This document shows positions 6,268 through 14,300 of a stretch of DNA of 14,378 nucleotides, one piece after another (the stretch's first letter is position 1; every line of letters starts with the position of its first letter). The stretch lies in the NCBI GenBank assembly GCA_946481585.1, contig CAMLOF010000046.1, positions 1 through 14,378 on the forward strand, written 5' to 3'. A program made the position numbers and the translations under genes. The notes beneath the pieces were generated by a model. The model saw nothing but the letters and a program-made list of their open reading frames with translations, was not told where the DNA came from and did not search any database. Source of the stretch: an uncultured Macromonas sp. GTDB taxonomy: Bacteria; Pseudomonadota; Gammaproteobacteria; Burkholderiales; Burkholderiaceae.

Positions 6268-7179
6268 TCAGCGCAGGCGCTTGATAAGGCTGGACGTGTC
6301 CCAGCGTCCGCCATCCATGCGCTGCACGTCGGCGTAGAACTGGTCAACCAGCGCGGTAACGGGCAGGCGTGAGCCATTGCGCTTGGCTTCGTCCAGCACC
6401 AGGCCCAGATCCTTGCGCATCCAGTCCACGGCAAAGCCGAAGTTGAACTGGTCGGCCACCATGGTTTTGCCACGGTTGTCCATCTGCCAGCTCTGCGCTG
6501 CGCCTTTGCCGATCACGTCCAGCACCAGGTTCATGTCCAGCCCGGCATTCTGACCAAAGGCGATGGCTTCGCTCAGGCCTTGCACCAGCCCGGCAATGCT
6601 GATCTGGTTCACCATCTTGGCGAGCTGCCCGGCTCCGGCTTCGCCAATGTGGGTGAAGGCGCGCGAGAAGGCCATGGCCACGGGGCGTGCGCGTTCGAAC
6701 ACGGGGGCGTCGCCGCCGCACATGACGGTGAGCATGCCGTTCTGCGCACCAGCCTGGCCGCCCGAGACGGGCGCATCAATGAAGTGCAGGCCGCGCGCAC
6801 GGGCTGTGGCATACAGTTCGCGTGCCACATTGGCCGATGCCGTGGTGTGGTCCACGAAGATGGTGTCGGGCCGCATGCCTGCGAAGGCGCCATCGTCACC
6901 CAGCACCACGGAACGGAGGTCGTCGTCGTTGCCCACGCAGCAGAACACGATATCTGCGCTGGCGGCGGCTTCACGCGGTGTTGCGGCCGTGTCAACCTTG
7001 CACTGGGCAAACTCCTTTGCAAAGGCTTGTGATTTGGCCGCACTGCGGTTGTACACCGTGACCTGGTGACCGGCCAGAGCCAAGTGACCCGCCATGGGGT
7101 AGCCCATGACGCCCAGGCCCAGGAAGGCAACGCGAATGGAGTGAGTGGCTTCGTAAGTCTTCGGGTTCAGGCTGCTCAT
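6268..7179 (-). CDS. NAD(P)-dependent beta-hydroxyacid dehydrogenase (3-hydroxyisobutyrate dehydrogenase family)
   Basis: A 303-residue, full-length member of the 3-hydroxyisobutyrate / tartronate-semialdehyde reductase family, which oxidises or reduces short beta-hydroxyacids with NAD(P). Visible motifs are the Rossmann loop GLGVMG (21-26), the substrate-binding APVSGGQAGAQNG (136-148) and the catalytic-lysine motif GAGQLAKMVNQ (182-192, Lys188). A late MRKDLGLVLDEAK stretch in the all-helical C-terminal domain is typical of the family. An Asn-Arg pair (44-45) after the second beta strand (TVYNR) suggests NADP preference, but this is uncertain. The actual substrate cannot be read from sequence. 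The gene starts ten bases after the pilU stop and has only a weak ribosome binding site, so it may depend on transcription and ribosomes from pilTU. There is no obvious functional link to pili. Confidence 0.9.
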   Translation of the reverse strand: MSSLNPKTYEATHSIRVAFLGLGVMGYPMAGHLALAGHQVTVYNRSAAKSQAFAKEFAQCKVDTAATPREAAASADIVFCCVGNDDDLRSVVLGDDGAFAGMRPDTIFVDHTTASANVARELYATARARGLHFIDAPVSGGQAGAQNGMLTVMCGGDAPVFERARPVAMAFSRAFTHIGEAGAGQLAKMVNQISIAGLVQGLSEAIAFGQNAGLDMNLVLDVIGKGAAQSWQMDNRGKTMVADQFNFGFAVDWMRKDLGLVLDEAKRNGSRLPVTALVDQFYADVQRMDGGRWDTSSLIKRLR

Positions 7180-7189
7180 GCTTCGGGGT

Positions 7190-8326
7190 TCAGATGATGG
7201 TCAGGTGTTCGGTGCCCGCTGCCAGGTCGGTGGTGCGCGCGCGCTGGCTGTTGAGCTTGATGTTGAGCTTGAGGTCGTTCTGCGAGTCCGCGTTGCGGAT
7301 GGCGTCTTCGTAAGTGATGAGGTTGGCCTCGAAGGCGTCGAACAGCGCCTGATCGAAGGTCTGCATGCCGACTTCGCGGCTGCGCTTCATCACTTCCTTG
7401 ATCTCGTTGATCTCGCCCTTCATGATGAGGTCGGCGATCAGCCCGCTGTTGAGGAGGATTTCAACCACGGCATAGCGGCCCTTGCCGTCCTGACGGGGCA
7501 GCAGGCGCTGGGCGACCATGCCGCGCAAGTTCAGCGACACGTCTTTGAGCATCTGCGCGTGGCGCTCTTCAGGGAAGAAGTTGATGATGCGTTCCATGGC
7601 CTGGTTGGCGCTGTTCGCGTGCAACGTGGCCAGGCAAAGGTGGCCGGTTTCGGCAAACGAGATGGCGTGCTCCATGGTCTCGCGGTCGCGGATCTCACCC
7701 ATCAGAATGACGTTGGGGGCTTGACGCAGGGAGTTCTTCAGCGCGATTTCCCAGTTGTCGGTGTCCAGACCCACCTCGCGCTGTGTGATGATGCAGTTCT
7801 TGTGCTGGTGCACGAACTCCACCGGGTCTTCCACGGTGACGATGTGGTCGTGGGTGTTCTCGTTGCGCCAGTCCACCATGGCGGCCAGCGTGGTGGATTT
7901 ACCCGAACCCGTACCTCCTACCAGCAGGCAGATGCCTCGCTTGGCCATGGCAATGTTTTTCAGTTGCTGGGGCAGGCCCAGCTCATCCACCGTGGGAATC
8001 TTGGCGGGAATGGTCCGCATCACCAGACCCACCTTGCCCATTTGCACAAACGCATTCACGCGGAAGCGCCCGATGCCCGCTGGCGCGATGGCAAAGTTGC
8101 ATTCGCGCGTGCGCTCGAACTCGGCAGCCTGCTTGTCGTTCATGATGGCGCGCGCCAGCGCCTGGGTGTGCTGCCCGGTCAATGGCTGTGGCGACACCTT
8201 GTTGATCTTGCCGTCCACCTTGATGGCGGGAGGAAAGTCTGCCGTGAGGAAGAGGTCGCTGCCGTTGCGGCTGACCATGAGTTTGAGCAGGTCGTTGACG
8301 AAGTTGCTCGCTTGATCGCGTTCCAT
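7190..8326 (-). CDS. pilU: Type IV pilus retraction ATPase PilU
   Basis: This 378-residue hexameric secretion-type ATPase acts at the inner-membrane base of the type IV pilus, where PilU assists PilT in depolymerising pilin during twitching. I see Walker A GGTGSGKST (137-145), the Asp box IVTVEDPVEFVH, Walker B VILMGEIRD and the His box LATLHANSANQA. The C-terminal LIMKGEINEIKEVMKRS stretch replaces the AIRNLIRE motif of PilT, and the long polar tail after it is also PilU-like. A strong AAGGAG sits seven bases before the ATG (8334-8339). pilT lies 17 bases upstream in the same direction, the usual order. Confidence 0.96.
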   Translation of the reverse strand: MERDQASNFVNDLLKLMVSRNGSDLFLTADFPPAIKVDGKINKVSPQPLTGQHTQALARAIMNDKQAAEFERTRECNFAIAPAGIGRFRVNAFVQMGKVGLVMRTIPAKIPTVDELGLPQQLKNIAMAKRGICLLVGGTGSGKSTTLAAMVDWRNENTHDHIVTVEDPVEFVHQHKNCIITQREVGLDTDNWEIALKNSLRQAPNVILMGEIRDRETMEHAISFAETGHLCLATLHANSANQAMERIINFFPEERHAQMLKDVSLNLRGMVAQRLLPRQDGKGRYAVVEILLNSGLIADLIMKGEINEIKEVMKRSREVGMQTFDQALFDAFEANLITYEDAIRNADSQNDLKLNIKLNSQRARTTDLAAGTEHLTII

Positions 8327-8343
8327 CTGCGCTCTCCTTCGGC

Positions 8344-9387
8344 TCAGCCGGGGAAGTTGTCGGGTATCTTGGCCTTGGCGCGGGCCTCGGCGGGTGTGAT
8401 GATGTTGCGGCGGACCAGTTCGATCAGGCTCTGGTCGAGCGTCTGCATGCCGAAGTTGTTACCGGTCTGGATGGACGAGTACATCTGCGCGACCTTGTTT
8501 TCACGGATGAGGTTGCGGATGGCTGGTGTGCCGATCATGATTTCGTGCGCGGCCACGCGGCCGTTGCCGTCAGCCGTCTTGAGCAGGGTCTGGGAAATCA
8601 CCGCCACCAGCGATTCAGACAGCATGGCGCGGACCATTTCCTTTTCCTCGGGCGGGAACACGTCCACGATACGGTCGATGGTCTTGGCCGCGCTTGACGT
8701 GTGCAACGTGCCGAACACCAGGTGGCCGGTTTCGGCAGCGGTCATGGCCAGGCGGATGGTTTCCAGGTCGCGCATCTCGCCCACCAGCACGGCATCCGGA
8801 TCTTCGCGCAAGGCAGAGCGCAGCGCGTTGGCGAAGCTGTGCGTCATTGGCCCCACCTCACGCTGGTTGACCAGGCACTTCTTGGAGTCGTGCACGAATT
8901 CGATCGGGTCCTCGATGGTGAGGATGTGGCCGTATTCGTTTTCGTTGAGGTGGTTGACCATGGCGGCCAGGGTGGTGGACTTGCCGGAGCCGGTGGGTCC
9001 GGTCACCAGCACCAGGCCGCGTGGCTTGAGCGCAAGTTCCGCAAAGATCTTGGGGCAGTTGAGCTGATCCAGCGTCATGATCTTGGACGGAATCGTCCGG
9101 AACACGGCGGCAGCGCCTCGGTTCTGGTTGAAGGCGTTCACACGGAAACGTGCCAGACCTTCGATCTCGAACGAGAAGTCCACCTCAAGGTGCTCTTCGT
9201 ACACCTTGCGCTGGGCGTCGTTCATGATGTCGTAGATCATGGCGTGGACCTGCTTGTGGTCCAGTGGCTCAACGTTGATGCGTCGCACGTCACCGTGCAC
9301 CCGTATCATCGGAGGCAGGCCCGCAGAGAGGTGCAGGTCCGAAGCCTTGTTCTTCGTGCTAAAGGCCAACAGTTGAGTGATATCCAT
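8344..9387 (-). CDS. pilT: Type IV pilus retraction ATPase PilT
   Basis: This 347-residue motor powers pilus retraction and twitching motility; it also commonly affects DNA uptake and surface attachment. Motifs in order are the N-terminal ASDLHLSAGLPPMIRVHGD (15-33), Walker A GPTGSGKST (130-138), the Asp box ILTIEDPIEFVH, Walker B AVLVGEMRD, the His box FGTLHTSSA and the PilT-specific AIRNLIRE C-terminal motif required for retraction. Length matches known PilT proteins (about 345). The ATG at 9387 is followed by the conserved MDITQLLAFS start. It leads a pilT-pilU-oxidoreductase series and diverges from yggS, with 32 bases between the two starts. Confidence 0.97.
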   Translation of the reverse strand: MDITQLLAFSTKNKASDLHLSAGLPPMIRVHGDVRRINVEPLDHKQVHAMIYDIMNDAQRKVYEEHLEVDFSFEIEGLARFRVNAFNQNRGAAAVFRTIPSKIMTLDQLNCPKIFAELALKPRGLVLVTGPTGSGKSTTLAAMVNHLNENEYGHILTIEDPIEFVHDSKKCLVNQREVGPMTHSFANALRSALREDPDAVLVGEMRDLETIRLAMTAAETGHLVFGTLHTSSAAKTIDRIVDVFPPEEKEMVRAMLSESLVAVISQTLLKTADGNGRVAAHEIMIGTPAIRNLIRENKVAQMYSSIQTGNNFGMQTLDQSLIELVRRNIITPAEARAKAKIPDNFPG

Positions 9388-9416
9388 CCCGGTTCCCGTA
9401 AGGCGTGGTTTCTCCC

Positions 9417-9445
9417 ATTATGTCAACGATTTCAGACAATCTCCA
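9417..9445 (-). promoter_or_regulatory. Candidate sigma-70 promoter for pilT inside the 5' end of yggS
   Basis: Read on the minus strand, TGGAGA (9445-9440, four of six consensus bases), a 17-base spacer and CATAAT (9422-9417, five of six) make a plausible sigma-70 promoter. Transcription would begin roughly 20-25 bases before the pilT ATG. The -10 hexamer covers the yggS start codon (9420-9422), so pilT transcription and yggS translation initiation share DNA. This is a visual match only. Confidence 0.4.
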
Positions 9446-10124
9446 GCACGTTCGCGCGCGCATCGTGCAGGCGTGTGAACGCGCGGGCCGCAATCCGGCG
9501 ACGGTGCGTCTTTTGGCGGTGTCCAAGACTTTCGGCGCGGACGCTGTGGCCGAGGCTCTGGCGGCGGGCCAGCAAGCCTTTGGCGAGAACTATGTGCAGG
9601 AAGGTGTGGACAAGATCGCCCGGCTGCACGAGGAGGGCCGAAGCGGGCTGGAATGGCATTGCATCGGGCCATTGCAGAGCAACAAGACGCGACCGGTGGC
9701 GGAGCATTTTGACTGGGTGCAGTCGGTGGACCGGCTGAAGATTGCGCAACGGCTGAGCGAGCAGCGGCCAGCTGGGCTGCCGCCCTTGCAGGTGTGCGTT
9801 CAGGTAAATGTGGACGGGGGCCCAACGAAGGCGGGCGTCACGCCGGAAGACGCCTTGGCCCTGGCGCGGGCTGTGGCTGTGTTGCCTCGCCTGCAGTTGC
9901 GCGGGCTGATGTGCATTCCCGAACCGGCGGCCGACTTTGCTTCGGCCTGTGCTGTGTTTGCCCGTGCGAGGGCCTTGTTTGATGCCCTGAACGCCGAGGG
10001 TTTTGGGTTGGATACCCTGTCCATGGGCATGAGCGATGACCTGGAGGCCGCCGTGGCCAGCGGCAGCACGATGGTGCGTGTGGGCAGCGCGATTTTTGGG
10101 CGACGGTCATACGCCCAGGTTTGA
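9420..10124 (+). CDS. yggS: YggS/PLPBP family PLP homeostasis protein
   Basis: A 234-residue pyridoxal-phosphate-binding protein with a single TIM-barrel fold and no known catalysis. In E. coli it buffers PLP and its loss disturbs amino-acid and B6 metabolism. Motifs are LLAVSKTF (PLP Schiff-base Lys36), FGENYVQEGVDKI, EWHCIGPLQSNK and the phosphate-binding SMGMSDDLEAAVASGSTMVRVG near the C-terminus. Starting at the ATG at 9420 places the lysine at position 36, the same number as in E. coli YggS, so I prefer it to the GTG at 9405, which would add five residues. The AAGG at 9400-9403 is rather far from this ATG. The neighbour pilT on the opposite strand is a long-conserved partner in Pseudomonas and Neisseria as well. 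Confidence 0.95.
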   Translation: MSTISDNLQHVRARIVQACERAGRNPATVRLLAVSKTFGADAVAEALAAGQQAFGENYVQEGVDKIARLHEEGRSGLEWHCIGPLQSNKTRPVAEHFDWVQSVDRLKIAQRLSEQRPAGLPPLQVCVQVNVDGGPTKAGVTPEDALALARAVAVLPRLQLRGLMCIPEPAADFASACAVFARARALFDALNAEGFGLDTLSMGMSDDLEAAVASGSTMVRVGSAIFGRRSYAQV

Positions 10125-10139
10125 AGCGTCCACAGGCTC

Positions 10140-11279
10140 CTAGCCAAGGCGACGCGGGCTGAGGGCCTCGGCGCTGAGTCCGAAGTCCGTCAGCCGCTGG
10201 GGTAATGGCAGGCCGCGCGCCAGGCTGGCGCAGGCTTCGCCCATGGCGGGTGCGGTCTGGATACCGTACCCTCCTTGTCCGGCCACCCAGAAAAACCCCG
10301 GCGCTTGTGCGTCGAAGCCGCCGACCAGGCTCTTGTCGGCCACGAACGAGCGCAGGCCCGCCCACGTGTGGGCCGGGCGGCGGATGGTGAGGGTGGTGGC
10401 TTCTTCGATACGGTGAATGCCGAGTGCGATGTCCAACTCCTCTGGCTGTACGTCCTGGGGTTCGGTGGGGTCCGCGTTGGCTGGTGAGGCCAGCAGCAGC
10501 CCTGCATCGGGCTTGAAGTACCAATCCTCGCCTGCGCTGTAAGTCATCGGCCAATCGCTCGCATCCACCCCGGCTGGCAGGGCGAAGGTGAAGGCTGCCC
10601 GGCGGTAGGGGACCAGGCCGATGGAGCGCGCACCGGCCATCTGGCCAAGGCGTTCGGCCCATGCTCCCGCAGCATTGAGCACCACTGGCGCCTGCCATGT
10701 GCCTACGGTGGTCTGCACCGTCCACAGGTCCGCCTCATGCCGCAGTGCCTGTACCTCGGCCTGGCAGGCCAGTTGGCCACCGTGCTGGCGCATACCTTTG
10801 AGGAAGCCCTGGTGGATCGCATGCACGTCCAGGTCACATGCATCAGGCTCCAGCAACGCTGCGGAAACCATCTGCGGCCGTAGCACCGGAACGCGCTGGC
10901 ATGCCTGTTCTGCTGTCAAGTGTTCATGGCGCAGGCCGAGCCCTGCAAGCACTTGGGCGTGGGCGTCCAGTTCAGCCTCTTGGTCGGGCGCGGCCACCAT
11001 CATGGCGCCGCGCAGTGTCATCAGCGGGTGCTCGCCGAACACTGCGGGCGGGTGCAGGAAGAAGTCGCGGCTGGCGAGCGTCAACGCGCGCACCTGGGCG
11101 CTGCCATAAGCCTCCAGATACACGGCGGCGGAGCGTCCTGTGGTGTGGTAGCCGGGCTGGGACTCGCGTTCCAACACGACCACACGCCCGTGCGGGGCCA
11201 GCCAGTACGCGACGGACGCACCAGCCATGCCCGCGCCTATGACGATGAAGTCCGCTTGTGTGGGGGTGTCTGTCGGCAT
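10140..11279 (-). CDS. DauA-like FAD-dependent D-amino acid dehydrogenase
   Basis: This 379-residue DAO-fold flavoenzyme matches my memory of Pseudomonas aeruginosa D-arginine dehydrogenase (DauA) almost end to end. It has the dinucleotide motif VIGAGMAGASVAYWL (13-27), GYHTTGRSAA (43-52), VLNAAGAW, EEATTLTIRRPAHTWAGLRSF, then GFFWVAGQGGYGIQT and a final SPRR. Such enzymes oxidise D-amino acids to imino acids and pass electrons to a quinone or other carrier rather than to oxygen. Substrate-site residues Tyr53, Arg222, Tyr249 and Arg305 of the Pseudomonas enzyme appear kept. However, the guanidinium-binding Glu87 is Ala92 here and His48 is Val53, so arginine is unlikely to be preferred. A GGAG lies five bases before the ATG. 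The gene follows putA by 49 bases on the same strand, which hints at catabolism of proline-like or other D-amino acids; no dauB homologue is adjacent. Confidence 0.87.
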   Translation of the reverse strand: MPTDTPTQADFIVIGAGMAGASVAYWLAPHGRVVVLERESQPGYHTTGRSAAVYLEAYGSAQVRALTLASRDFFLHPPAVFGEHPLMTLRGAMMVAAPDQEAELDAHAQVLAGLGLRHEHLTAEQACQRVPVLRPQMVSAALLEPDACDLDVHAIHQGFLKGMRQHGGQLACQAEVQALRHEADLWTVQTTVGTWQAPVVLNAAGAWAERLGQMAGARSIGLVPYRRAAFTFALPAGVDASDWPMTYSAGEDWYFKPDAGLLLASPANADPTEPQDVQPEELDIALGIHRIEEATTLTIRRPAHTWAGLRSFVADKSLVGGFDAQAPGFFWVAGQGGYGIQTAPAMGEACASLARGLPLPQRLTDFGLSAEALSPRRLG

Positions 11280-11285
11280 GCTTTC

Positions 11286-11303
11286 TCCAGGCTATCCCCT
11301 GGA
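11286..11303 (-). promoter_or_regulatory. Inverted repeat that can mask the RBS of the DauA-like gene
   Basis: On the minus strand TCCAGG (11303-11298) and CCTGGA (11291-11286) are perfect complements around a six-base loop. The second arm includes most of the Shine-Dalgarno TGGAG (11289-11285) of the gene starting at 11279. It could limit translation, or it could be a small operator or a weak hairpin after putA. No T-run follows, so a terminator is not favoured. Confidence 0.35.
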
Positions 11304-11328
11304 TTATGTCGGCGGGCACAGTGGAATT

Positions 11329-14300
11329 TCAGTCCAGTGTCATCAAGCTGGCGTTGCCGCCCGCTGCAGCCGTGTTCACGCTCAGCGAACGTTCCACCAC
11401 CAGGCGCTCCAGGGCCACGTTGGTCTGGCCGGGCGCAAGGCCTTGCACGCCGACGATGGCACCAGACCGCTGTGCCAGCACCTCGCCAAGCTGTTGCAGA
11501 TCATCGGGAGTGCCGTGGTGCAGCACCGCGTCGAACCCGGCCGCTGGCGCGTGCCAGTCGGCCACCAGGTCGATCCGTTCCCGAGCAGCCTCGGGCAATT
11601 GCTCACGCAAGGCCGCATGTTCGGCTGGCCAGATGGCGCGGCTATCCACGGCCAGCACGGCGGCCAGTTGCACCAGCCGGTCGGTGTCGGCCGTGGCCAG
11701 GCAAAGAACAGCATCGCGCGGGTGCACGCTGTATTCGTTGCGTTCGCCTGTGGGGCCTGCCAATACCGCGCTGGCTTTGGGCCACGCGAGGTCGCTGAAC
11801 CGTTGGCACGTTGCGGCCAGGTTGGTGCGCCCCTGCTGGTTTGCCCAGTCGTGCAGTGCCAGCAGTGATGCGGTGGCTGTGGGGGCAAGTGCTTTGTCGG
11901 CTGCAGCCGCCGGCGCGTTCTGGCACCAGCCCAGGGCACGGCCCAGCACGTTGGCGGGGCGTTGGGCGAGCAGACGGTACAGGTAGATGGGGCCGCCCGC
12001 CTTGGGGCCGGTGCCCGACAGACCCTCTCCCCCGAAAGGTTGCACACCCACCACGGCCCCCACCATGTTGCGGTTGACGTAGCGGTTGCCTGCGTGGGCG
12101 CTTGCAACCACCTGGGCAATGGTCTCGTCAATGCGGGTGTGCACGCCGAGCGTCAGGCCGTAGCCGGTGGCGTTGATCTGCTCGATCAGGGCACCCAGGT
12201 CACGCCGGGCGTAGCGCACCACGTGCAACACCGGGCCGAAGACCTCGCGCTCCAGTTCCCCGATATGAGGCAGCTCGATCAGCGTGGGCGGCACGAAGGT
12301 GCCGTAGCGTGTGGCGTCGTCACCCGACAGGGCAGCCTGAAACACCATGTGGCCACGAGCCCGCATCGTGGCAATGTGGCGCTGGATGTTGTCGCGGGCC
12401 TCGGCGTCGATGACCGGGCCCACGTCCACGGCCAACTCACCGGGGTTGCCCAGGCGCAGTTCGGCCATGGCACCGCGCAGCATGGTGAGCACGCGGTCGG
12501 CCACGTCGTGCTGCAGGCACAACACGCGCAGGGCAGAGCAGCGCTGGCCCGCGCTGTCGAAGGCGGACGCCACCACATCGTTCACCACTTGCTCGGGCAG
12601 GGCAGAGGCGTCCACGATCATGGCGTTTTGCCCGCCGGTTTCGGCGATGAGGGGCACGGGCTGCCCGGTGGGGCCAAGCCGCTTGGCCAAGGTGCGTTGC
12701 AGCAGGCGGGCCACCTCGGTGGAGCCGGTGAACATGACGCCTTGCACGCGTCTGTCGGCTACCAGGGGGGCTCCCACGGTTTCGCCGCGCCCGGGCAGCA
12801 GTTGCAAAGCACCGGGCGGTACACCCGCATCCCGCAAGAGCCGTACGGCTTCGGCGGCGACCAGCGGAGTCTGCTCGGCAGGCTTGGCCAGCACCGTGTT
12901 GCCTGCGGCCAGTGCGGCAGCTACCTGCCCGGTAAAGATGGCAAGCGGAAAGTTCCAAGGGCTGATGCAGACCACGGGGCCCAACGGTACGTGGGTGGTG
13001 TTGTCAAAGCTGTTACGCACCTGGGCAGCGTAGTAGCGCAGGAAATCGATGGCCTCGCGCACCTCGGCAATGGCGTTGGCGGCGGTTTTGCCCGCTTCGC
13101 GCATCAGCAGGCCCATCAGGCGCGGCATGTCCGACTGCATCGCGTCAGCGGCACGGTCCAGCGCGGCGGCACGCTCCGCAGGAGGCGCGGCCGCCCAGGC
13201 GGGTGCGAAGTCCGAGGCCGCTTGCAGTGCAAGCCCCACCTCAGTTGCGCTGGCCTCGCGCGCCTGGCCCACGGTGTCGCGTGCATCCGCTGGGTTGCGC
13301 ACAGGCTGGAATGGGTTTTGGCCTTCGGCGGGTGTGCCTCGGGCAAGCATCGGCTGGGCTTGCCAGGACGTGCTGGCGCTCGCCTGCAGGGTGTCTTGCA
13401 GGGATTGCAGCGCTGTTTCGTTGGCCAGATCCAGTCCTGCGGAGTTGGTGCGCTGATCACCGTACAGACCCGCGGGCAGGGCAATGGCCGGGTGGGGCAG
13501 GCCGACCTGTCCTTCGTGTTGCCCGGCCGCTTCCACGGCGTCCACCGGGTCTTGCACCAGTTGTTCGATGGGCAGGCTGGGGTCGGCCATCTGGTGTACG
13601 AAGGACGTGTTGGCGCCGTTTTCCAGCAGGCGCCGCACCAGGTAGGCCAGCAGCGTTTCGTGCGTGCCCACGGGGGCGTAGATGCGACAAGGGCGCTTCA
13701 GATCGCTCACCACCTGCTCGTACAGCGGCTCGCCCATGCCATGCAGGCATTGGAATTCGTACTGGCCGGGTTGGTAACTGACCGGGTTTGCCAGGTGGTA
13801 GATGGCCGCGAGCGTGTGGGCGTTGTGCGTGGCGAACTGTGGGTATACGGCGTCCGGCGCGGCCAGCAGGCGGCGCGCGCAGGCCAGGTAGGCCACGTCG
13901 GTGTGGGCTTTACGGGTGTAGACCGGGTAGCCGCTCATGCCGTCGAGCTGGGCACGCTTGATCTCGCTGTCCCAGTAGGCGCCCTTGACCAGACGCACCA
14001 TCAGCCGGTGGCCGCTGCGCCGGGCCAGGTCGATGACGAAGTCGATCACGTAGGGGCAGCGCTTCTGGTAGGCCTGCACGACGAAGCCGATGCCGTCGAA
14101 GCCCGCCAGCTCTGGCGCAAAGCAGAGCTTTTCCAGCAGGTCCAGCGAGAGCTCCAGCCGGTCGGCCTCTTCGGCGTCGATGTTCAGGCCGATGTTGTAG
14201 CTTCTGGCCAGTTGTGCGAGGCGCAACAGCACGGGGTAGAGCTCGTCCATCACGCGCTGGTACTGCGCGCGGCTGTAACGCGGGTGCAGGGCCGACAGCT

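Noticed and set aside
7178..9067. A 629-codon open frame on the plus strand opposite pilU and pilT
   Set aside because: It is antisense to two well-identified ATPase genes. Over pilU it is codon-in-register, so a stop needs TTA, CTA or TCA in the sense gene, which are rare at this GC content. Its composition (His-, Val- and Gly-rich, then Ser- and Arg-rich) does not resemble a real protein.
8701..9738. A 345-codon plus-strand frame running from inside pilT across the intergenic gap into yggS
   Set aside because: It overlaps two strong genes, out of frame with yggS, and its translation shows no domain.
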